NCBI GenBank assembly: GCA_023151335.1 | Contig: JAKLJF010000311.1 | Span: 1-6,246, forward strand | Length of the DNA: 6,246 nt | Direction of reading: 5' to 3' | Source of the DNA: Thermoanaerobaculia bacterium | GTDB taxonomy: Bacteria > Bacteroidota > Bacteroidia > Chitinophagales > Saprospiraceae | Shown: piece by piece, positions 1 to 6,200 of the stretch | Position numbering within the stretch: position 1 is the first letter of the stretch | Layout of the letters: each line of letters opens with the position of its first letter | Program-made: the position numbers and the translations under genes | The notes under the pieces: model-generated | The model's input: the letters and a program-made list of their open reading frames with translations, nothing else | Told to the model about the DNA's origin: nothing | Databases searched by the model: none

Positions 1-985
1 GCTCAATTTTATTATTCTGGCATTCTTTTATACAGAACCGGCCAGCGAGAGCCAGTCGTCCAACCCGCGTACGCTGAAAAAAGTATTGTCCGACATGGTG
101 CAAGTGCTGGGCAACGGGCGCTTCTTTCTGTTCGTATTCGGCCTGCTTGCTTTCCTGGTGCTGGGCTCCAAATACACCTCCGACGGCTCGTTCACCTGGG
201 CGCATATCTGGACTATTTCGGGCTTATGGGTACTGCTCAATTTCGGCTACGATTTCATTCTGAAAAGCAGCGCGCCGGGCGCGCAGGCCTGGTATCTGCA
301 ACCCATGCGGCTGGGCGACTGGCGTTTCAGCCTGTTTCTGCTCATCATGTCGGGCTTTTGGACCTGTTTCAATCAACTGTTCTACACCCTGCCGCTGCAT
401 ATCCGCGATTTCACGGACACTTCCGACGTGCTGGCGGGATTTACATCGTTTCTGAATGGCATCGGATTGAATTCCTTTGCCGCTTCCCTGAGCGGATCGA
501 TGGCGAAGGAAGGACAGGTGAATCCCGAGTACATGATCAACTTCAACGCCGGGGCGATCATCGTCTTTCAGGTGCTGGTGTCGTATCTGGTGACCCGCAT
601 GAAACCATTCACCACGATTTTCTGGGGCGTGTTGATCACGGTGGTCAGTTTTTCGGTACTGGTGTTCGGCACGACGGGTTGGGTGGTACTCGCCGGCATC
701 CTTATTTTTTCGTTCGGCGAAATGATGGCCAGCCCCAAATCGAAGGAATACACGGGCCGCATCGCGCCGCCCGACAAGGTGGCGATGTACATGGGGTACT
801 TTTACTGGTGCGTGGCGCTCGGCAACCTGTTCGGCGGCATCCTTTCGGGGCAATTGTACGCTCATTTCGGCGTAAAAGGCATCCAACGGCCGGATATCAT
901 GTGGGCTATATTTGCCGGACTTGCCCTTTTTTCGGCGCTGGCGGTGTATTTCTACGACCGCGTGATCATAAAAAAAGCCAATTAA
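1..985 (+). CDS. MFS transporter, POT/PTR2-like, 5' end outside window
   Basis: The frame is open from the window edge (first full codon at base 2) to TAA at 983-985, giving 327 visible residues. The TTG at 86 is an internal codon, not the start, because coding sequence continues upstream of it with no stop. This is an inner-membrane carrier. About eight hydrophobic helices are visible, near residues 41-56, 69-88, 109-128, 180-197, 203-224, 227-245, 260-285 and 299-318. Family hints are FWTCFNQLFY at 119-128, like helix 7 of proton-dependent oligopeptide transporters, and GEMMASP at 239-245 followed by APPDKVAMYMGYFYW, like the GE..SP and APP....M.G pattern of that family. The substrate cannot be told; peptides or other small solutes are possible. 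Roughly the first third, including the N-terminal helical bundle, is missing. The 3' end overlaps the convergent minus-strand gene by 20 bp. MFS membership is fairly secure and the POT-like subgroup is an inference. Confidence 0.8.
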   Translation, partial: LNFIILAFFYTEPASESQSSNPRTLKKVLSDMVQVLGNGRFFLFVFGLLAFLVLGSKYTSDGSFTWAHIWTISGLWVLLNFGYDFILKSSAPGAQAWYLQPMRLGDWRFSLFLLIMSGFWTCFNQLFYTLPLHIRDFTDTSDVLAGFTSFLNGIGLNSFAASLSGSMAKEGQVNPEYMINFNAGAIIVFQVLVSYLVTRMKPFTTIFWGVLITVVSFSVLVFGTTGWVVLAGILIFSFGEMMASPKSKEYTGRIAPPDKVAMYMGYFYWCVALGNLFGGILSGQLYAHFGVKGIQRPDIMWAIFAGLALFSALAVYFYDRVIIKKAN

Positions 986-2081
986 CATTTGTTATCTCCC
1001 ACTTGTAATAACTGAAATCGCCGTCTTTCAATTTCCAGACAACCTCTCCTTTCACCGGAATGCGGACACCGTTCATCACGCGCCATTCCGATGCAGGTAT
1101 ATGCCATTTTTCCAGGGTAGCGCCATCGCCGCTGCCCATGTAGCGTTCGGCGTTCATACTGGTAAAATTCCCCTCGGCGTCGAAGGTAAAGATACCCGAG
1201 GCTTTCATGCCTTTGTATTCCATAGTGGCTTTGGCGGAAGTCGAATCCACATTTTCCCAGGAAATGTACGGGCTTAGTGCCGCCGAGGGAAACCAGACGA
1301 TTTCACCCAGGTAACGCAACATGGTACCCTGGTCAATCTTGTCGCCCTTGCCATTTACAATTGGAACCAGCGAAAATGCCTTGATGAGCATATTGCCCTT
1401 GCCGCCTGCGTATTTATCGCGTCCGGCCACGGGCAGGCCGGGCGGCATGTGCAGCCGAATGGTCCAAATAAACCCGGGGTGTTCGGTATTGAAATATTGT
1501 TCGGCTTCGCCCGGCATCCAGGGGCCGTCCGGTTTGGTGCGCATCAGACCCTTTTGTTTCAGGTGTACGGTTACTGCTTTCGGTTTTCCCACTACGCCCG
1601 ATTGGGTCAGCCAGTTTTGCACACAGTGCGGCAAACCGGCGAGCATTTCCCGGGTAACAGGCGTTGCTTCAGTTTTGGCAGATTGGGACAGCAATGTCTG
1701 AACTTCCTGCCGCACCATGCGGTCAAAACTCCAGTCGCCGTAGGCGGGCAACAGCCCAAGCAATACGATGATATTCGCCACAGTACCCGCTTTGGCATCG
1801 GGCCAGTACAGGATGATGAGCAGTTGGGAAACCAGCACGGCGAGCGCGGCGATGACCCACCAACTTTCCTTTTTCAGCAAAAACGCAACACCGGCCCATA
1901 AAAATCCCAGGCAGGCCAGCAGCCAAAAGGCGCCGGCTATTTTCGCTCCCGCGGCGGAAAGCGGAATCAGCGTCTGGCCGCTGAGTTGGGAGACGGGAGC
2001 CAGTTTCCATTCTTTTACAAAACCCATCAGGTGGATCAGTCCGTGTAGCAAAACGATGACAAGAAAAACGATACGTAGCAT
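966..2081 (-). CDS. DUF6544-like membrane protein of unknown function
   Basis: This gene encodes 371 residues, with ATG at 2079-2081 on the minus strand and TGA at 966-968. The N-terminal part has four probable membrane helices (about 3-21, 47-69, 74-92 and 98-114). A large soluble domain follows from about 150 to the end. That domain carries the conserved-looking blocks I associate from memory with DUF6544 (related annotations use DUF6920): KPDGPWMPGEAEQYF at 183-197, HPGFIW at 201-206, GKGNMLIKAFSLVP at 227-240, IDQGTMLRYLGEIVWFPSA at 249-267, and VKGEVVWKLKDGDFSYYKWEI near 343-363. No catalytic residues are known to me and the function is unknown. The protein is probably anchored in the inner membrane with the domain on one face; which face cannot be told. 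The region upstream shows no clear Shine-Dalgarno and no convincing promoter box. The gene converges on the MFS gene, so it is transcribed separately. The gene call is very secure; the family name is less certain. Confidence 0.85.
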   Translation of the reverse strand: MLRIVFLVIVLLHGLIHLMGFVKEWKLAPVSQLSGQTLIPLSAAGAKIAGAFWLLACLGFLWAGVAFLLKKESWWVIAALAVLVSQLLIILYWPDAKAGTVANIIVLLGLLPAYGDWSFDRMVRQEVQTLLSQSAKTEATPVTREMLAGLPHCVQNWLTQSGVVGKPKAVTVHLKQKGLMRTKPDGPWMPGEAEQYFNTEHPGFIWTIRLHMPPGLPVAGRDKYAGGKGNMLIKAFSLVPIVNGKGDKIDQGTMLRYLGEIVWFPSAALSPYISWENVDSTSAKATMEYKGMKASGIFTFDAEGNFTSMNAERYMGSGDGATLEKWHIPASEWRVMNGVRIPVKGEVVWKLKDGDFSYYKWEITNVNWLFL

Positions 2082-2504
2082 GGCGGCACATTAAATTTGG
2101 TGTAGCGCAATTTTCAAAACCCAAAGCAAAATATCCAATGGTTTTTAGTCTTACGAAGGAATGACTTTGCTCATCTGCTGTTTCCATGCTTTCCAGCCGG
2201 AAAAAACACCCCGAGGCCAAAATATCCGGCCTCACCACCGTCCTGGCAGTGATGAAGATCAACTCCGAATTTTGATAAGAAACGGTTACATACTCCGAAC
2301 TGACCCGGGACGCGGAGTTCCGGAGCGGCTGCCGCGGTTGCGTGAACTGTTCCATTGTCGAAAGCAAAAACTTCCGGAACTGCCTTTGTACGGCCATGCT
2401 ATTCGACCCCGAGCGGGTGGCGGAGACGGAAGGAGAGGTATCGGCGGTGATGGTGCATCATTGATGTGAGAAGGACAGGCGCAATGAGTGGGTTAAATGC
2501 AATA
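2082..2504. other. 423-bp stretch without an intact gene
   Basis: This stretch lies between the start of the DUF6544-like gene and the stop of the PIN gene, both on the minus strand. It should hold the promoter of the former (near 2082-2160), but no good TAnnTTTG box with a spaced TTG was found there. It also holds the possible gene remnant on the plus strand at 2186-2464. No terminator hairpin with a T-run was recognised after the PIN gene. A 102-codon plus-strand frame at 2161-2469 is out of register with the remnant, has an Arg/Gly/Pro-rich composition typical of an out-of-frame reading, and is not called. Confidence 0.5.
2186..2464 (+). pseudogene. Possible decayed remnant of a cysteine-rich (SPASM/PqqE-like) protein end
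   Basis: One plus-strand frame reads coding-like with two stops inside it. From ATG 2186 it gives 29 residues ending KINSEF, then TGA TAA at 2273-2278, then 61 more residues to TGA at 2462-2464. The second stretch has no ATG, GTG or TTG near its beginning, so it is unlikely to be an independent gene. It contains C-x2-C-x2-C-x10-C-x-C (residues 18, 21, 24, 35 and 37, counting from base 2279) and ends in HH. This spacing, the CLCTAM piece and the HH ending recall the C-terminal cluster-binding tail of PqqE-type radical SAM proteins (C-x2-C...C-x-C-Q-A...HH). The final PqqE cysteine is not matched. Third codon positions are mostly G or C, as in the intact neighbours. The product, if any, is unknown. 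A chance open frame or a different metal-binding family remains possible. Confidence 0.35.
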
Positions 2505-2915
2505 TTATATCTCAAAAAATCGGTGGAAGCCTTTTTTACGAAGCCCTGTCTTTAGTTTTTCATCGTTTGTCCATAATTCCCCATCTAATTCGAGCACAAG
2601 AGCAAGAAAGGGGGTGTCGTTTTCGTCCACATCACGGCAAAGCCGGTGTGCTTCAGCATAACTGCCTATGCTGATTATTTCTTCATCAACAAATTCAATG
2701 TGGCGTAAAATTTCGTGGAGGTAAAGCAGAATATCTGCTTCCGGACAGTTAATATTTGCTATAATTCGTTCTTTATGTTTAAACAATTCTACAATCAGGT
2801 ATTTTGCTGCAACAAAACGATGCCCTGATTCCAGCAGCACATCGCGCAGTTTTTCATTATGGGAGCGAAGCCCACGAAACAAAATGTTGGTATCAAGGAT
2901 TACCGTTCTTCTCAT
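2505..2915 (-). CDS. PIN-domain protein, probable VapC-like toxin
   Basis: This is a putative Mg2+-dependent ribonuclease toxin of 136 residues. I chose the ATG at 2913-2915 because the PIN fold starts immediately after it (MRRTVILDTNILF). A further-upstream in-frame ATG at 2996 would add 27 basic, non-PIN residues lying wholly inside the preceding gene. Expected acidic active-site residues are present: D8 in ILDTN, E43 in IVELFKHKE, D100 in NDTPFLALVLEL, and D118 in LWTND. The length fits single-domain PIN toxins. The start overlaps the upstream antitoxin-like gene by 23 bp (2893-2915), so translation is probably coupled; no Shine-Dalgarno is visible. The reading frame and catalytic set look intact. 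The base composition is more AT-rich than that of the flanking genes, which suggests a mobile accessory module. The RNA target is not predictable. The PIN assignment is secure; toxin activity is inferred from the gene pairing. Confidence 0.85.
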   Translation of the reverse strand: MRRTVILDTNILFRGLRSHNEKLRDVLLESGHRFVAAKYLIVELFKHKERIIANINCPEADILLYLHEILRHIEFVDEEIISIGSYAEAHRLCRDVDENDTPFLALVLELDGELWTNDEKLKTGLRKKGFHRFFEI

Positions 2916-3132
2916 GGATTTTGGCAAGGATACGTGCTTTGTTTTGCTGCCACCAGTCTCGTTTGATTTCTTCACCCAATGTTTCAATATCTTCACCCAA
3001 GTTTACTCTTTGGGCAAGATACTCGATGTAAAGGCGATTCAGCAACCGGGCTACGGCATCTTCCTTGAAATGCCGGGCATCTAAGGTTACTTGAATCTTG
3101 TCGCCAGTGCGGTTTACGGTGAAGGCTTCCAT
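2893..3132 (-). CDS. Putative antitoxin partner of the PIN protein
   Basis: This is a small gene of 79 residues (ATG at 3130-3132, TGA at 2893-2895) directly upstream of the PIN gene and overlapping its start. It begins with a short strand-like segment (residues 1-18, FTVNRTGDKIQVTLDA). The rest is probably helical, with charged and hydrophobic residues alternating (about 23-72, including LLNRLYIEYLAQRV and EEIKRDWWQQNKARILAKI). No classical AbrB, RHH or Phd/YefM signature is obvious to me, so the antitoxin role rests on size, order (antitoxin first), overlap and the PIN partner. In such modules the small protein neutralises the nuclease and often represses its own promoter. A consensus Bacteroidota promoter lies just upstream (3148-3179), leaving a leader of only about ten bases. 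The gene call is secure; the role is inferred. Confidence 0.75.
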   Translation of the reverse strand: MEAFTVNRTGDKIQVTLDARHFKEDAVARLLNRLYIEYLAQRVNLGEDIETLGEEIKRDWWQQNKARILAKIHEKNGNP

Positions 3133-3147
3133 GTCGCGAAATTTTTA

Positions 3148-3179
3148 CAAAAGTAGGCTATTTTTCGCCGTCTGACAAA
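3148..3179 (-). promoter_or_regulatory. Bacteroidota-type promoter of the antitoxin-PIN operon
   Basis: Read on the minus strand, TTTG (3176-3179) is followed by 20 bp and then TACTTTTG (3148-3155), an exact match to the TAnnTTTG -7 element with a -33 TTG at the usual distance. The ATG of the antitoxin begins 15 bases after the -7 box. The leader is therefore very short, and no Shine-Dalgarno is seen in it. Confidence 0.65.
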
Positions 3180-3219
3180 CTGATTTTGCTTTCTCAAGCG
3201 TTCGTGAAGTCTTCTTTCG

Positions 3220-3227
3220 TACATTTG
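3220..3227 (+). promoter_or_regulatory. Possible -7 promoter box (TACATTTG), plus strand
   Basis: TACATTTG matches TAnnTTTG exactly and lies divergent to the antitoxin promoter. No good TTG sits 19-21 bp upstream, so the match is half a promoter at best. It could serve the membrane-protein gene starting at 3345, which would give a leader of about 110 bases containing an eight-codon frame (ATG 3246 to TAA 3270-3272, MQKRKLQV). Confidence 0.25.
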
Positions 3228-3344
3228 CTATGTAAAAAAGCCACAATGCAAAAAAGAAAACTCCAGGTCTAATTTTCTGCCACTTTGTCCCATTTATCCA
3301 AACGATGATTCTCAAGGTTTTGATTTAAAAATCCACTTTTGGAC

Positions 3345-3686
3345 ATGCCCCGCCCCACACTCCTGAACACTTTTTGGGTCAATATTTTAGCGACCGCCAC
3401 GCTCCTTGGTTCCGTAGTTTTGGTCGTGGCTTATTCCACCTTTTCTGAATCACGGCCAGACGGTTCCACCTTGCTTTATCTTGCTATTACCATTTCCCTG
3501 GTACTGTTAATCTTCATGATTATACGACTGCATTTTCTAATTCTGTCGTTAAAAAACGGGAATTGGCCAGGCGTCATCTTAACGGTCATTCAAATCGGGT
3601 TTTTAGGGTGCTTACTTTATGCCTTTTTAGTTGCCCTGGCGGTATCTGCCGGCATTATTGGGGTGTCGACTAACCCGCCGTATTGA
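3345..3686 (+). CDS. Small three-helix membrane protein of unknown function
   Basis: I do not recognise this protein. From ATG 3345 it has 113 residues ending at TGA 3684-3686; a TTG two codons upstream (3339) is a less likely start. Three strongly hydrophobic segments are visible, at about 11-31, 42-67 and 76-107. The connecting loops are short: a polar one (SESRPDGS, 34-41) and a charged one (KNGNW, 70-74). No cysteine pairs or catalytic motifs stand out. The clear run of membrane helices in one frame argues that it is a real gene. It lies 33 bp upstream of the mfd reading frame on the same strand and could be co-transcribed with it, although mfd seems to have its own -7 box. Its base composition is lower in GC than mfd and closer to that of the toxin module. 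Confidence 0.6.
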   Translation: MPRPTLLNTFWVNILATATLLGSVVLVVAYSTFSESRPDGSTLLYLAITISLVLLIFMIIRLHFLILSLKNGNWPGVILTVIQIGFLGCLLYAFLVALAVSAGIIGVSTNPPY

Positions 3687-3693
3687 ATTACGT

Positions 3694-3701
3694 TACTTTT
3701 G
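3694..3701 (+). promoter_or_regulatory. -7 promoter box (TACTTTTG) ahead of the truncated mfd
   Basis: TACTTTTG is identical to the -7 box of the antitoxin promoter. It lies 18 bases before the ATG at 3720, a typical distance for a short-leader Bacteroidota gene. No convincing TTG is found 19-21 bp upstream, which weakens the call. Confidence 0.4.
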
Positions 3702-3719
3702 CTCCATCATCTTTCCATC

Positions 3720-6200
3720 ATGGCCCAACCCACACCGTCCACCGTCCACCGTCCGCCGTCCACCGTAACGTTCCACGCCAAACCCCAACCCAGTTTCAAC
3801 AAAAACTTCGACCTGCTCATCCGCAGCCTGCACGAACTGCGGGCCAGCGGCTACGAAATTTATATCTGCTCCGACAACCCCAAACAGATCGCCCGGCTCC
3901 AGGCGATTTTTAAAGAACTAAAGGCCAACCTCGAATGGTACCCCGTGGAAACCGCGTTGTCCGCCGGTTTTATCGACGAAGACCTGAAAATCGCCTGCCT
4001 CACCGACCACCAGATATTCCAGCGTTTTCACCCCTACAAACTGCGCACGGGTTTCACCAAAGAGCAGGCCCTCAACGTGCGCCTGATCCGCGAACTGCAA
4101 CCGGGCGACTTCGTGACCCATATCGACCACGGCATCGGCAAATACTCCGGCCTGCAAAAAATCGAGATCGGCGGCCAGATGCAGGAGGCCGTGCGGCTGG
4201 TGTACAAGAACAACGACATCCTGTACGTCAGCATCCATTCGCTGCACAAGATTTCCAAATACATCGGCAGGGAGGGCGAGGCGCCCCAGCTCTCCAAGAT
4301 CGGCTCCGACGCCTGGAAACAACTCAAAGCCCGAACCAAGAAGAAGATCAAGGACATCGCGGCCGAACTCATTAAACTCTACGCCAAACGCCGCGCCGCG
4401 CCCGGCCACGCCTTTCCGCCCGACGGCTACCTGCAAAACGAACTGGAAGCATCCTTTATCTATGAAGACACGCCCGACCAGGTGAAAGCCACCCAGGACG
4501 TAAAGATCGACATGGAAAAGGACTACCCCATGGACCGCCTCATCTGCGGCGACGTAGGTTTCGGCAAAACAGAGGTGGCCATCCGCGCCGCTTTCAAAGC
4601 CGTGACCGACGGCAAACAGGCCGCCGTGCTGGTGCCTACCACTATCCTGGCCCTGCAACACTGGAAAACCTTTACGGATCGCCTCAAAGATTTTCCCGTC
4701 ACCGTCGATTACGTGAACCGATTCCGCTCCGCGAAAGATAAAACCGAGATTTTTAAAAAACTGGCCGCCGGCCAGATCGACATCATCATCGGCACGCACG
4801 CCCTGCTGAACAAAGAGGTGAAGTTCAAAGACCTGGGTTTGTTGGTGGTAGACGAAGAGCAAAAATTCGGCGTGGCCGCCAAAGAAAAACTGCGCGCCCT
4901 GCAGGTAAACGTCGATACGCTCACGCTCACGGCCACGCCCATTCCACGAACGCTGCAATTCAGCCTCATGGCCGCGCGCGACATGAGCATCCTGCGCACC
5001 CCGCCGCCCAACCGGCAACCCATCCACACCGAGATCCGCGTGTTCGACGACGACCTGATCAAAGACGCCATTTATTTCGAAATACACCGCGGCGGACAAG
5101 TCTTTTTCGTACACAACCGCGTGACCGACCTGCCCAAAATGGTCGAACTCCTGCGCCGCCTCTGTCCCGACGTGGACGTGGCCATGGCCCACGGCCAGAT
5201 GGAATCGGATCACCTGGAAAAAGTGCTGGTGGAATTCATCGACCGCAAACACGATGTGCTGGTGTGCACCAACATCATCGAAACCGGCCTCGACATCCCC
5301 AACGCCAACACCATCATCATCAACCGCGCCGATATGTTCGGCCTCTCCGACCTGCACCAGTTGCGCGGGCGCGTGGGCCGCTCCAACGTGAAAGCATTTT
5401 GTTACCTCTTCGCGCCGCCCATGAGCGTGCTCACGCCCGAGGCCCGCAAACGCCTGCGCACCATCGAGGAGTTCAGCGACCTCGGCTCCGGTTTCCAGGT
5501 GGCCATGCGCGACCTCGATATCCGCGGTGCGGGCAACCTGCTCGGCGCCGAACAGTCGGGCTTCATCGCCGACATCGGCTACGAAACCTACCAGAAAATC
5601 CTCGACGAGGCCATCCAGGAACTCAAGGAAACCGACTTCAAAGACCTGTTCAAGGACGAACTGGCCCGCAAAGGCGCCTACGTGCGCGACGTGACCATCG
5701 AAACCGACGTGGAAATGCTCATCCCCGACGAGTACGTCTCAAACACTAACGAGCGCCTCAGCCTTTACACCCAACTCGACGAAATAGAAGACGAAGCCGG
5801 CATCGAACGCTTCGCCCAAATGCTCACCGACCGTTTTGGCAAACTGCCCAAACAGGTGAATTTCCTCTTCGAGGGGCTGCGCCTGCGCTGGCTGTGCAAA
5901 CAACTCGGCTTTGAACGGCTGATCCTGAAAGGTGGCAAATTGCGCTGCTATTTCGTGAGTGACCCGCAGTCGTCGTTCTACGAAACCGAACAATTCCACA
6001 AAATCGTGCAGTTTATCGGTGAAAAAGGCCGCATCATGGGCCTGCACCTCAAACAAACCAACAAGGAACTGATCTTTGTGCAGGACGAGGTGCGGGGCAT
6101 GAAACAGGCGAAAGGGACGCTGGAGACGCTGATAGGGGTGGTCAAGCCGCCGCTACCTGCGCCGGGCGCCGCATCCGGGCCGGGCGAAAACCCGGGATAA
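3720..6200 (+). CDS. mfd: Transcription-repair coupling factor Mfd lacking its UvrB-like N-terminal module
   Basis: Mfd displaces RNA polymerase stalled at DNA lesions and hands the site to UvrA for nucleotide excision repair. This frame from ATG 3720 has 826 residues, against roughly 1,100-1,150 in full-length Bacteroidota Mfd (from memory). Homology begins near residue 16 (TVTFHAKPQPSFNKNFDLL), which corresponds to domain 3; domains 1a, 2 (UvrA-binding) and 1b are absent. Present in order are: domain 3 (about 17-108); the RNA-polymerase-interacting domain (about 126-190, DFVTHIDHGIGKYSGLQKI); the RecG-like motor with Walker A GDVGFGKT (277-284), DEEQ (378-381), TATPIPRT (404-411) and QLRGRVGRS (547-555); the TRG region (about 591-614, GNLLGAEQSG); and the C-terminal domain (about 655-800). 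A Pro/Gly-rich tail follows. Residues 5-16 are encoded by a 7-bp tandem repeat. A TTG start at 3699 is possible but falls within the -7 box. Identity as mfd is secure. Whether it is functional, a decaying fragment or a misassembly is open. Confidence 0.92.
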   Translation: MAQPTPSTVHRPPSTVTFHAKPQPSFNKNFDLLIRSLHELRASGYEIYICSDNPKQIARLQAIFKELKANLEWYPVETALSAGFIDEDLKIACLTDHQIFQRFHPYKLRTGFTKEQALNVRLIRELQPGDFVTHIDHGIGKYSGLQKIEIGGQMQEAVRLVYKNNDILYVSIHSLHKISKYIGREGEAPQLSKIGSDAWKQLKARTKKKIKDIAAELIKLYAKRRAAPGHAFPPDGYLQNELEASFIYEDTPDQVKATQDVKIDMEKDYPMDRLICGDVGFGKTEVAIRAAFKAVTDGKQAAVLVPTTILALQHWKTFTDRLKDFPVTVDYVNRFRSAKDKTEIFKKLAAGQIDIIIGTHALLNKEVKFKDLGLLVVDEEQKFGVAAKEKLRALQVNVDTLTLTATPIPRTLQFSLMAARDMSILRTPPPNRQPIHTEIRVFDDDLIKDAIYFEIHRGGQVFFVHNRVTDLPKMVELLRRLCPDVDVAMAHGQMESDHLEKVLVEFIDRKHDVLVCTNIIETGLDIPNANTIIINRADMFGLSDLHQLRGRVGRSNVKAFCYLFAPPMSVLTPEARKRLRTIEEFSDLGSGFQVAMRDLDIRGAGNLLGAEQSGFIADIGYETYQKILDEAIQELKETDFKDLFKDELARKGAYVRDVTIETDVEMLIPDEYVSNTNERLSLYTQLDEIEDEAGIERFAQMLTDRFGKLPKQVNFLFEGLRLRWLCKQLGFERLILKGGKLRCYFVSDPQSSFYETEQFHKIVQFIGEKGRIMGLHLKQTNKELIFVQDEVRGMKQAKGTLETLIGVVKPPLPAPGAASGPGENPG
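3734..3766 (+). repeat. 7-bp tandem repeat (ACCGTCC) in the 5' end of mfd
   Basis: ACCGTCC occurs at 3734-3740, 3741-3747, 3748-3754 and, with A changed to G, at 3755-3761, followed by a partial ACCGT at 3762-3766. It lies inside the coding sequence, five codons after the ATG, exactly where the normal Mfd sequence begins. Seven is not a multiple of three, so gain or loss of one unit would shift the frame between the start codon and the Mfd domains. Confidence 0.85.

Noticed and set aside
224..1008. Open frames on both strands overlapping the MFS gene (minus 224-988, plus 226-1008)
   Set aside because: They are rich in Arg, His and Gln without domains and lie over a frame with clear membrane helices and MFS motifs.
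1723..2397. Minus-strand 224-codon frame starting upstream of the DUF6544-like gene
   Set aside because: It runs out of register through the conserved DUF6544-like gene and shows no recognisable protein features; the upstream part is not coding-like.
2505..2996. Longer version of the PIN protein starting at 2996
   Set aside because: The extra 27 residues lie wholly within the antitoxin gene in another frame and are not PIN-like; the ATG at 2915 places the conserved ILDTN at the usual N-terminal position.
3720..3760. Remnant of the Mfd N-terminal module upstream of 3720
   Set aside because: The stretch from 3133 to 3719 was read for Mfd domain 1-2 sequence; only the unrelated membrane protein and AT-rich intergenic DNA were seen.
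3918..5357. Long minus-strand open frame of 479 codons opposite mfd
   Set aside because: It lies entirely antisense to clear Mfd domains and its composition (runs rich in V, D, G, F and H) is that of a mirrored GC-rich gene; no family features are seen.
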